DNA of 64,000 nucleotides from positions 1 to 64,000 of the forward strand of contig JAJVHY010000031.1 of NCBI GenBank assembly GCA_022072455.1. The letters are read 5' to 3'. The notes below the pieces were generated by a model. It was not told the origin of the DNA. It did no database searches and saw only the letters and a program-made list of their open reading frames with translations. The DNA comes from Verrucomicrobiia bacterium. Lineage in GTDB: Bacteria; Verrucomicrobiota; Verrucomicrobiia; Palsa-1439. Made by a program: the position numbers and the translations under genes. Of the stretch, positions 1-10,000 are shown in pieces (the stretch's first letter is position 1; each line of letters opens with the position of its first letter).

Positions 1-3000
1 TGATGCTCAATGTCCCAATCCCACTCCCCGGCGCCAGCGTGCCACCCGCCAACACATTCACCGTCCCGTTGCCCCCCGCCACCCGCAGGTCACCCGCCCC
101 CGTCACCGTCCCCTGATTGGTCACCAGGAAACTGTTCTGGAAGTAATGCGTCCCCGTCACCGTGTTGAACGTCGCCGCACTGTTACCGTCGCCAATCACA
201 AAATCCTGCCCGTTGCTGTAGACGGTGCTCGCCACTTGAAGCAGACCGCTATTGAAGGTAACCCCCGAAGACGACGGTGAGTTTGTGACCAATAGTGCAG
301 TCGAAATATTGACGACGCTTGAGCCACTGATAACCATCCGGTTATTCACACCGCTGGCATTGGTCACGCCCCACACAATAGTTCCAGCTGAGAGGGTGGC
401 GTTGCTGACGACCAACTGACTATTGTTGGCTGCGCCGTTGCCTACGTTTGATCCCACAAAGATGGTTCCCGCATTTGTTACCAGTCCACCATTTTCCACG
501 AGCAACCCAGACCCGACCGATGTATTGCCGCCAATCGAGATAACACCGCCCATCAAATCCAGCATTGATGAGGCTCCGACAACTTTGCCGGTAGGTCCGC
601 CTTGCAACAACCGGATCTCGGTACTAAACAGTTTGCCGCCATTGGTGACAACGAGGGTATTCTCGCGTGTTGTCGTGGTGCCGGAGGTGGCACCAAGGTA
701 AACAGCAACATTCGTTACCACCCCACCCGCTCCGATCCAAAGAGTGTTGTTTGTGCCAAAACTATTATTGAGCCCACTCAGGAAAATCGCATTGCCGTTA
801 CCGGCGAGGATGGAATTGGCTGAACCACCAACGACCATCAATGTATTGGAACTGCCCGAACCAGTCCCGATCGTGATACTGCCAGTGGCGAATAACCGTC
901 CCCCGTTCGTGAGTAACACCGAGTTGCCATGGGCGTTGGCGCCAAACCCGATTGTCAGCGTGGCGACATTTGTGATTAGCGCACCACCGAGTACACCACG
1001 CCCATTCACGACCAAGGAATTGTTGGCGCCATTTGTTCCAACTGTCAGCCGCTGACCGCCATTGTCCCATAGTGAAATGATGCTGCCGCCCCCGCCCATG
1101 ACCAGAGTGGTATTGTTCGAACTGCCCAGTCCAACCACCACACCACCAGTGCCATTAACGAACAGCTGTCCACCGTTGGTGATCACCAAACCATTTCCTC
1201 CACTGCTGGTGTTGCCAATCGTTAACGCCCCACTCACAGAAGTCGAGGTGAGGTTCGTCAATAGCGCGGCACCGTTGATTCCGTTTCCATCCAAGATCAG
1301 TTGGTTACCGGAACCACCATTTTCACCAACAATGATGCGGTTGTTACCGGCATTGTTCCAAATACTCGTTACCCCGACCATCCCGCCACCGACAATCTTG
1401 ACATAATTGCTCGATGCCGCGTCACCAATGTAACTCAACGCCGTCGCCGTCCGAAGCACCTGACCACCGTTGGTGACGACCAAGGCGTTGAACATGCTAT
1501 TGTAAATGACACTGGCACCCTCACCAACACGCAAGGCATCGCCCAACAGAAAGCGTCCACCATTTTCGACAGTCAGCGAATTACTCAGCGCCTGGCTCGT
1601 GCTTTGGATCCGCCCAATCGTAAAGTCATCGGCATTGGTCCAAGTCGCCGAGCTACCGGTGATGAGCGCTGTCTGATTTTTATTTCCAAAACCAAAGTTA
1701 TATTGTGCACCCGTGTTCACCACCACCGTGCCATTGCTGACGGTGATGGAGTTGGTGCCGATTGCATATTGGTGCCCAAATGTGAGCGTTCCACCAATGC
1801 CGTTGACCAAAACCGTTCCGCTGAAAGTATTCGATCCTTGGAGTTCGAGATTGGCGATGCCATTTTTCGTCAGTTGACCGTTACCCGTAATGTTACCGGC
1901 CACTGTCACCTGCCCCGCACCGGCACCACGGACAGTTAGATTGGTCGCCAACACAACACTGTTGCTGATGATGAACGCCCCATTATTCTGGACAATCACG
2001 GCATTGCTCCCGACAAATGAAATCGCGCTGCCAGTCAAAGTGTTCGTGCCACTTCCGCCGTTGCTCAAGATGATCGCGTTGAGCGATCGTGCCGTGTCGT
2101 TAGTCGCCGTAAACTGTGTCAGTGTGTTGGTGCCGAATTGCAGCCGCAACTCATCAGCCGGTATCGCGCCCGGCGGGGCGGCGTTGTTGGTCCAATTGCC
2201 GGCGACGTTCCAGGCCCCGTTGCTGAAGCCCCAGACGAAGTTTGGTGTGTTCGTGTAAGAGGAGTACGCCAAATAGAGGTTGTTGCCGCCCTGAACCACT
2301 CCCCACGCGCTACCGGGTGCGTTGGAGAAGGAACTCGTGTCCACTGTGAATTTATTGCCGGCAAAGCCGCTCTGGGTGCCAAACGTGGTGAATAACACGC
2401 TGTAATCGTTGCCGGGATCGAAGTTCAATGCATTCGCCCCCAGGCTGTCCAATTTCACGATGAACTCATCGCCCGAACTGGAGTTGATAGTAAGTTCGCC
2501 GGTGACATTCAACAAATCCCAGTCAACCCCGGCGGTGCCAGCGAAGTCGGCAACCTCGAAGAGATAGGTGCCGCCACCATCCCACGTCGTCGCGTTCTCC
2601 GTCAGTGTTCCGGGACTGTTTCCGGGTGAGAAGACTGAACCATCCTTGACGATGACGCCCGTGGCGCCGGCATTGATGGTGCCCACAGCTTGGAGGGTCG
2701 AGTTATTGGTTAGGACCAAGCCGTTGGCAAAGAAGTTGACCGCATTGCTTCGGATCACCAATTTGGCGGTCGAAAGGCCATCACCAACAACGAACGCTTG
2801 GGAGTTGTTGTTGGTGATCCAACCAACGTCAAGTGTGCCTCCGTTGAACGTGATGCGGTTGTTGGTGTTGGTGGCCAGCAGAGCGTTGACGTTGGAGATG
2901 ATGCCGCTGTTGATCTGGAAGAGGTTGCCGGTGGAGTTGGCGCCGCCGACGGTGAGGTTGCCGCCGCGCAGATCCCAGCGCGTGTCCGCACCACTGACGA

Positions 3001-6000
3001 ACAGGCTGTTGTTGGTGCCGCCGACGCCGATGCTCGTGCTGCCGCTGCTGAGGATGGCGTTGGTGACGGTCATCGAATTGAGATAGCCACCGGTGCCGCC
3101 AACGTTGATTGTGCCATTGGAGGCGGTGACGGCATCGCCGAGGCCGATGAGTTGGTAGGCGTTGTTAGTCGAAGTGCGGGTACCACCCACGATAATGTTG
3201 CCGCTAACGAAACTGGCTCCGTTACTGAGGATCAACTGATTGTTGCTGGCCCCGGCAGTTGTCGAGCCGACATTGAGCACGCCCACGTTGGTCCAGACGG
3301 AGCCAACATCGGTCACAATGACTTTGCTACCAAAGTTGCCGATGGTCGCGTTGGTGGTGAGGACTGCGCCGGAGCTGCCGATGAACACTTGGTGGGAAGA
3401 GCCTAAGATGGTCATCGCGCCCCCGATGAACATTTGTCCGCCGTTGGTCACGATGACCTGGTGGCCACTGTTGACGAAAGACAGATCAAAAACATTGGAG
3501 AACGTCGAGCCGGGGTCCGTCACGATCAGTTTGCTATCGCCAGGGTTAACACCGCTGCTCAAGCCCAAGGTGGCGTAAACGCTGGCCACCGCGCCCCCAC
3601 TGGCAATCAACACTTGGTTACTCTTGCCACTTTGACCAATGGTGAGCGTCGAACTGTTGCCCAATTGAAAGACCTTGCCTCCGTTGGATACCACCAACTG
3701 ATTGTTCGCGTTGTAGAGCTGAATCTGTCCGGTATTGGTCCAGGTCGAGCCGGCGCCGGTGACGATGGCCACGTTGCCTTGGGCATCGGAACCGCTGCTG
3801 AACCGGCTCTGGCCGACGCTGACGACCGTGGCCCCATCCGTCACCAGCAGCACATTGTTGCTCGAATCGGAGCCCCCGCCGATGGTGATGCCGCTGTTGG
3901 TCCAAGTCGAACCCGCCCCGGTCACAGTCACTCGATTGCTATAGGTGCCGCCGCCGGAGCCGATCCCACCGCTGCCGCTGACAACAAGCGCGCCGTTGGA
4001 AATGATCAACTGGTGCCGTGTGCTGGCGTTGTTACCGGGCCCGACGGCAAGTGCCCCGGTCACCTGCCACGTGGAGCCGGTATCGGTGACGGTCACCATA
4101 TTTCCGGCGCCGCCGAACGGGCCCCCGATGATGCCGGTCGCACTGGAGAGCAGGCCGCCATTGGACACGAAAATCTGGTTGCCATTGGCAGCCCCTTGAG
4201 CACCAACGTGAACCCGGCTAAAGTTGGACACGATACCACCATTGATCATCAGCGAGTTGTTGACGGCTTGGATCGTGGCGTTGTTGGTGCCAACAAGCAG
4301 CATTCCCGCTCCGCCATCCCACAGCGTATCGGCTAGGACCGTGACTGTGTTCAGCGTGGCGCTGTTGCCGATGTGCAACCCGACGCTTTGGACGTTGGCG
4401 TTTGTCACGGTCATCCGGCTCACAGAGGCACCGCTGAGGCCAACGGTGATCAAGCCGTTGGAGACCGTCGTGAGGTCGCCCACGCCACCGATGTTGTAGT
4501 AGTTGCTGGTGGCGCCGGTGATGTTGCCGACAATGAGATTGCCGCTGCTAAAGGTACCGCCGCCGGTGATGACCACGCCGTTGCTCGACGTGCTGGTGCG
4601 GGCGCCGATTACGACGGTGCCGACGTTGGTGAGGGTGCCGCCGTTGATGAGGAGCAGATTGTTGACCGCGTTGGTGAAGCCAACGGTAAGATTCTGCCCG
4701 CCACCATTCCAGACGGTGTCGGCAAGGAGGGTCACCGAGTTGTTCGAGGCGCCGTTGCCGATGATGCTGGCACCGCTTGCGGTGTAGAGTTGGTTGCTGA
4801 GCGTCAGACTGTTGTTGCCCAAACCGGCCAATGTAATTGACCCGCCGACCAAGTAGATAGGGGCGGAACCCGAGTTTGGTCCTGTGGCCACCAAGATGTT
4901 GTTCGTCAGCGCATAGGACAAACCGCTTCCTAATAGCCCCAATCCGCCCACGTTCGTCACAACGCCACTGCCCGTGACGCTCAACACGTTGCCGGTCCCC
5001 ACGCCAAACTGCAACTGGTTATTCTGCAGATCCCACGTGCCGCCGTCCTTCACGATGATGTTGTTGTTCGAGGCGCCGTTGCCGAGGATCGCTGCCGCAC
5101 TGCCAACCAAAATCGCATTGGTGACGATCATTGTGTTGTACCCCCCCCCAGCGCCGCCAACGATCAGCAAACCATTGGTCGCATAGCTCAAAGCCCCCAC
5201 GCCGCCAACATTATAACTGTTGTTGCTGGCCCCCGCGGCGTTACCAACGCCCAGCAAACCACCATTGACCAACAGTCCACCGTCCGAAATCGTTAGCGTG
5301 TTGTTTCGGGAACCAGCAATTGAACCAATATTGAACGTCCCTTGGTTGCTGACCATGCCCCCCGCTTCAATGGTCAGTGAATTACCCGAGGACATGCTGC
5401 CGACAGCGGAAACGTTCGCGGCACCTTTGATGATCCATTGAGAATTGGCGCCGGTCACCAAGACCGCGTTGTTGCTGGCGTCAGCGGTGGCACCGATATA
5501 ACTGTTCTGAGATGACACTGTTCCGCCATCACGGATGATCATGAAGTTGCCTGTACCATTATTCCCAACTTGGATCCGGCTGGCGTTGGTAAACGAGGAG
5601 CCGACGCCGGTGACCACCAAGGAGTTGCTCGTGGTGCCGGTCGATCCCCCGATATTGAGGATCGCCGAGTTCCCCGAGAGGGTGACCAGTCCCCCATTGC
5701 TGATGATCAACTGATTGCCAAACCCAAGATTGCCAATGGTGCTAATGGTATTTGCCTGGTTGTACCATGCCGAGTCTGTGCCACTGACCAATACCTGATT
5801 GTTGCTGGCACTGGCATTGCTGCCAATGGTGAAGTTGGCAGTGAAGACCTTGCCGCCGTTGGTCACAATCAACTGATTTCCCGTCCCGTAGCCGCCAATC
5901 AGGGAACCCACAGGCGCGCTGTTGCTGAAAACCGAGCCAGTGCCGGAGACGATGATCTTGTTGCTCATCCCCAAACCACCCAATCGACCGATAGTGAACA

Positions 6001-6958
6001 TCGGTGCCAAGACTTGCCCACCGTCGGTGATATTCAGCACATTGCCGGTCGTTCCGCCCGTGGTGATAGTCCCGACATTCAAGGCCGACACCCAGTTTGT
6101 CTGCCCGAGCAAATCCCAGACGGCGTTCTGCACGTTCACCGTGGCATAAGAGGCATTGTTGCCAATGTTGACATGCCCACGGTAGTTAAATTCGTTCACA
6201 AATGTATTACCGTTCGTGAGGAGGGTCGAGGTGATCAGATTGGTGCCGCCGAGCATGTTCCATGTGCCGTTAATCCCGAACACTTGGTTGGAGGTAATGA
6301 CAATCCGCGACGCCACTTGATTGGCCGCGTTCGAGGTGGTCAGGTTGCCGCTGTTGAAGGTGAAGAGTGAATTCGTGGTTGTGGCGGTGTTATTCGTTAC
6401 CACCAACCGATTGGCAAAAATGCTACCGCCACCCAAAACGAGTTGCCCGAGACCGCCACTCCCATTCCCAATCAGGATCGTCCCGGTCCCAGAACCATTC
6501 GTGACCGCCAGGGTCCCGGAAGAGATCAGCGACTGGTTCGTCCGTTGCAGGGTTATCGCCGCGCCAACAACATACTGGTTCAAGACGCTCCAAACTTGCC
6601 CCTCTCCGATGGACTGGGTAACCGACATCGAAAGATTGGGAGTATTATTCGTAAAAAAGGCGCTGGAAACCAGCAACGGAGTCGCGTTGCTGAAAAAGAC
6701 GGTGTAGATGGAGGCGTTCGTGAAAACAACTGTATCAGCTCCGACCGGAACCGCAGCCGGTTGATTCCAAATGCTAGCGGTGTTTGTGTAATACCCGCTG
6801 GCAGTGGTATTGGTCCAAATATAATCCACCGCAGACGCACGGGGTGACTGGAAAACAATAAGCCCGATTACTATCACCAGTGCTGTCAGGTGGGATTTCA
6901 AGGCAGCCATAAACTGGCCGGAGTTTACAAACTGAGCATTTCTTGCCTTGCTAGTCAT
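1..6958 (-). CDS. Giant autotransporter-associated beta-strand repeat surface protein (3' end beyond window, at least 2319 aa)
   Basis: Not in ORF track because no stop lies in the window. Reverse strand ATG at 6958 gives MTSKARNAQFVNSGQFMAALKSHLTALVIVIGLIVFQSPRASAVDYIWTNTTASGYYTN; same frame checked near 4500, 2345 and 2222-2279 (NTPNFVWGFSNGAWNVAGNWTNN). Repeated LVVTNGG / IGGGS-type beta-helix units. Confidence 0.85.
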   Translation of the reverse strand, partial: MTSKARNAQFVNSGQFMAALKSHLTALVIVIGLIVFQSPRASAVDYIWTNTTASGYYTNTASIWNQPAAVPVGADTVVFTNASIYTVFFSNATPLLVSSAFFTNNTPNLSMSVTQSIGEGQVWSVLNQYVVGAAITLQRTNQSLISSGTLAVTNGSGTGTILIGNGSGGLGQLVLGGGSIFANRLVVTNNTATTTNSLFTFNSGNLTTSNAANQVASRIVITSNQVFGINGTWNMLGGTNLITSTLLTNGNTFVNEFNYRGHVNIGNNASYATVNVQNAVWDLLGQTNWVSALNVGTITTGGTTGNVLNITDGGQVLAPMFTIGRLGGLGMSNKIIVSGTGSVFSNSAPVGSLIGGYGTGNQLIVTNGGKVFTANFTIGSNASASNNQVLVSGTDSAWYNQANTISTIGNLGFGNQLIISNGGLVTLSGNSAILNIGGSTGTTSNSLVVTGVGSSFTNASRIQVGNNGTGNFMIIRDGGTVSSQNSYIGATADASNNAVLVTGANSQWIIKGAANVSAVGSMSSGNSLTIEAGGMVSNQGTFNIGSIAGSRNNTLTISDGGLLVNGGLLGVGNAAGASNNSYNVGGVGALSYATNGLLIVGGAGGGYNTMIVTNAILVGSAAAILGNGASNNNIIVKDGGTWDLQNNQLQFGVGTGNVLSVTGSGVVTNVGGLGLLGSGLSYALTNNILVATGPNSGSAPIYLVGGSITLAGLGNNSLTLSNQLYTASGASIIGNGASNNSVTLLADTVWNGGGQNLTVGFTNAVNNLLLINGGTLTNVGTVVIGARTSTSSNGVVITGGGTFSSGNLIVGNITGATSNYYNIGGVGDLTTVSNGLITVGLSGASVSRMTVTNANVQSVGLHIGNSATLNTVTVLADTLWDGGAGMLLVGTNNATIQAVNNSLMINGGIVSNFSRVHVGAQGAANGNQIFVSNGGLLSSATGIIGGPFGGAGNMVTVTDTGSTWQVTGALAVGPGNNASTRHQLIISNGALVVSGSGGIGSGGGTYSNRVTVTGAGSTWTNSGITIGGGSDSSNNVLLVTDGATVVSVGQSRFSSGSDAQGNVAIVTGAGSTWTNTGQIQLYNANNQLVVSNGGKVFQLGNSSTLTIGQSGKSNQVLIASGGAVASVYATLGLSSGVNPGDSKLIVTDPGSTFSNVFDLSFVNSGHQVIVTNGGQMFIGGAMTILGSSHQVFIGSSGAVLTTNATIGNFGSKVIVTDVGSVWTNVGVLNVGSTTAGASNNQLILSNGASFVSGNIIVGGTRTSTNNAYQLIGLGDAVTASNGTINVGGTGGYLNSMTVTNAILSSGSTSIGVGGTNNSLFVSGADTRWDLRGGNLTVGGANSTGNLFQINSGIISNVNALLATNTNNRITFNGGTLDVGWITNNNSQAFVVGDGLSTAKLVIRSNAVNFFANGLVLTNNSTLQAVGTINAGATGVIVKDGSVFSPGNSPGTLTENATTWDGGGTYLFEVADFAGTAGVDWDLLNVTGELTINSSSGDEFIVKLDSLGANALNFDPGNDYSVLFTTFGTQSGFAGNKFTVDTSSFSNAPGSAWGVVQGGNNLYLAYSSYTNTPNFVWGFSNGAWNVAGNWTNNAAPPGAIPADELRLQFGTNTLTQFTATNDTARSLNAIILSNGGSGTNTLTGSAISFVGSNAVIVQNNGAFIISNSVVLATNLTVRGAGAGQVTVAGNITGNGQLTKNGIANLELQGSNTFSGTVLVNGIGGTLTFGHQYAIGTNSITVSNGTVVVNTGAQYNFGFGNKNQTALITGSSATWTNADDFTIGRIQSTSQALSNSLTVENGGRFLLGDALRVGEGASVIYNSMFNALVVTNGGQVLRTATALSYIGDAASSNYVKIVGGGMVGVTSIWNNAGNNRIIVGENGGSGNQLILDGNGINGAALLTNLTSTSVSGALTIGNTSSGGNGLVITNGGQLFVNGTGGVVVGLGSSNNTTLVMGGGGSIISLWDNGGQRLTVGTNGANNSLVVNGRGVLGGALITNVATLTIGFGANAHGNSVLLTNGGRLFATGSITIGTGSGSSNTLMVVGGSANSILAGNGNAIFLSGLNNSFGTNNTLWIGAGGVVTNVAVYLGATSGTTTTRENTLVVTNGGKLFSTEIRLLQGGPTGKVVGASSMLDLMGGVISIGGNTSVGSGLLVENGGLVTNAGTIFVGSNVGNGAANNSQLVVSNATLSAGTIVWGVTNASGVNNRMVISGSSVVNISTALLVTNSPSSSGVTFNSGLLQVASTVYSNGQDFVIGDGNSAATFNTVTGTHYFQNSFLVTNQGTVTGAGDLRVAGGNGTVNVLAGGTLAPGSGIGTLSI

Positions 6959-7002
6959 ATTGATTGCGACACCTAGTTAGTCCGCCTCACCGAATAAACA
7001 CG

Positions 7003-7031
7003 CATTTACACTAAAAATATCAATTCGTCAA
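7003..7031 (-). promoter_or_regulatory. Putative promoter TTGACG-N17-TAAATG upstream of the giant protein gene
   Basis: Reverse complement of 7003-7031: TTGACG, 17 bp, TAAATG; -10 edge 45 bp from ATG at 6958. Confidence 0.5.
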
Positions 7032-7047
7032 TTCCTGAAAAAGTGCA

Positions 7048-10000
7048 TTATCGGTTGGGCTTCCGTAACCACTGGCTCACCCCCACCAACGCCAACAAAC
7101 CCAACCCGACCAACGCCAGCGGACCTGGCTCTGGAATAACCACAGCAATCTGATTGAGACTGTTGTAGTTGTAGTCCAAATGGTAGCCAGTCGGCAGTCC
7201 AAGCACGGTGGTGAAGATTTGATCTCCAGCCAGGTTCCCGTAGGTGACAAGGACATACGCATCGTCATCGGCACTCTCCAGTTCGCTCAAGTTCAACGTT
7301 GCACCCGACAAGGTCAACGTGCCCGCGACAACCAACTGATCGGCACCGCCGGTACTCGTGCCATCCAGTTCCGCGATGTAGGTCCCGGTCAATGAGAGAT
7401 TATTACTGAACACGAGCGTCCCGAGACTAAAGCCCGGTGAGACGTTACCACCGATGGTCATATCACCCACGACGCTGCCGTTGCCGCGCAAGTTACCAGC
7501 GACTGTCTTGCTACCGGGCCCGGCGACAAACCCGTTGCGCAAGGTCAGCGTTCCGCCGACGTGCAGGGCGGTTTGGAAATCCACGGTCGCATCCACGATG
7601 TCAGCGGCGCCGATATTCGTGAAACTGCCGGTGATCGTCGCCAGTGTATTGCTGGCGAGGAACGAACCGCCTGAGCCGATGTTGACGTTGCCATTCCGGT
7701 AGGCAGTCTGACCATTGATCATCTCCAGACGCGTGTAGTTGGTTGCGCCGAAACCTGTGTTAAAGGTGTAGCTCTGATCAACGCCGCCAACAGCGTCGAG
7801 GCGGTTGGAGGCGCCATTGAGTCGGAATGCATTGGCCCCGGCGAAGCTCATGTTTGTCAATTGCGTCCCCCGCGTACCGGCCCAGTTGCCCCAGACGTTG
7901 GCATTGGTGACCGCCCGGAAGCTGATGATGCCGGTGTCGATGGCCACGCCGGCCGCACTGACACCCGGTGCGGCGGTCGTGAACTGAAAGATGCCGCTGC
8001 GGTTGCTGATGGTGTTGCCGGCCGCATAGCCAACGGACAGTGTATTGGCTTCCAGTAAGCCGCCATCGAGGACCCGCACGCTGTTGTTGCTGGCGTTGAC
8101 GGTCGCCCCGACATTGAACGCGCCGCCGTTGAACAGACTGGCGCCGTTGCTGATAATGACCTGATTGTTCGCAGCAACGCCGGTGGTGGTGCCGACGTTG
8201 AGAATGCTGGCGTTGATCCAGATGGAGCCAGGATCAGCAATCGTGACCTGGCTCCCGCTGCCCAAATAGGCGGTCGCACTTGCAACCACGCCGGAGCTGG
8301 TGATTATCATCCGTTGAGAGCTTTTGATGTTTAGCCCGCCACCGATGACGACTTGCCCACCGTTGGAAACGATTAAGGCATGACTCACGCCGCCGTTAAA
8401 GTCGATGTCGAAACTGTTCGACCACACCGAACCCACCCCAGTCACGATACCGGTGCTGTTACCGGGACTATTGCCGCTGCTGACTCCGAATTTCGCGTAG
8501 GCGCTGACCACCATACCCGAGCTGGTGATCCAGAGGAGACTCCCGCGGTCGTTGGACCCAATCGTGAGCGTGCTGCTATTGCCCAGTTGGAAAACCTTCG
8601 CGCCATTGGACACCACCAGGTAACTTTTTGCGTTGTAGAGCCGGATTTCGCCGGTGTTGGTCAACGTGGAACCGGGATCAGTGACGACCAGCCCGTTGTT
8701 GTTCGCAGACGAGCCGCGACTGACTTCCAGCAGGCCAATACTGACGACTGTGCCGCCTTGGGAAACCAGCACTTCGTTGCTGACAGTATCACTACCGCTG
8801 CCGATGTTCAGGTTCCCGCCATTGGTCCAAGTCGAACCGCTTCCCGTGATGATTATCCGGTTGGTTTTCGTGCCTGCCCCGGTCGCGATCGCGCCACTGC
8901 CGCTGATGACCATCGCGCCGTTGGAAACGATCAACTGATGCTGGCCGCCCTGATTGCTGCCAGGACCAACCGTCAACCCTCCGGTCACTCGCCAAGTCGA
9001 GCCGGTATCGGTGACAGTTGTCGAATTAGCAAAGGCGGTAAATGGGCCACCGACGACGCCGGTCGCACTTTGAACGGTCCCGGAACTCGCAATCCACATC
9101 GAATTTTGCGTCCAATACCGACCAATCGTCAGCAACCCGCTATTAACCAGCAACCCGCCATTCGAGACGACCAAGCGATTGCCGCTAAGCGCCCCAAGCG
9201 CCCCGACGATGCCTTCGCTGAAGTTGGTCATCGTCCCACCATTGATAATGAGTAAGTTGCCGGCAGGCGCCAGCGTGGCGTTGTTGGTGCCGATGATTAA
9301 CCGACCTGCACCACCGTCCCAGACCGTGTCCGCAAGAACCGTCACGATGTTCTGCGTCGCATTGTTGCCGATGGTCAGCCCCCCGCTTTGAACCTTGGCA
9401 TTGGTCAGCGTCATCGTGTTGACTGAGCCGCCGCCAACCCCCACGGCGACCAACCCAAAATTCGTCAACTGGCCGCCAGCGACGGTCAAGACGTTTCCGT
9501 TCGCCGCGTTGTTGCCAACCGTGAGATTCTGCCCGCCACCATTCCACACGGTGTCGGCGAGGACGGTCATCATGTTGTTCGAGGCGCCATTGCCGACGAA
9601 GCTGGCGCCGCTCGCGGTGTAGAGCTGGTTGCTAAGTGTCAGGCTGTTGTTGCCCAACCCGGCCAAAGTAATTGACCCGCCGACCCATGACACGCGCGCG
9701 TTCATCACGTTGGCACCAGTGCTCGAGAGGACGTTGTTGGTCATGGTGTAAGTGAGGCCGTTGCCGAATAAGCCGAGGCCGCCGGCTTGGACAACAGAAG
9801 TAGCCGAGTTCACGCGCAACACATTGCCGGTGCCGGCACCAAAGCTCAATTGACCGAGGAGAGTCCAGATCACCCCATCTTGGACGGTAACTAGGTTATT
9901 GGACGAGCCACTGCCAATCAGGAGGCCGGCGCTTTGGACGTCGGCATTGGTGACAGTCATGGTATTGAACCCGCCACCAGCGGCCCCGACGATAGTCAAG

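Noticed and set aside
3434-4336. 300-aa plus-strand ORF (and other plus ORFs across 423-11296)
   Set aside because: Antisense to the giant beta-strand-repeat genes; low stop frequency comes from repeated Asn/Gly/Thr codons on the true strand.
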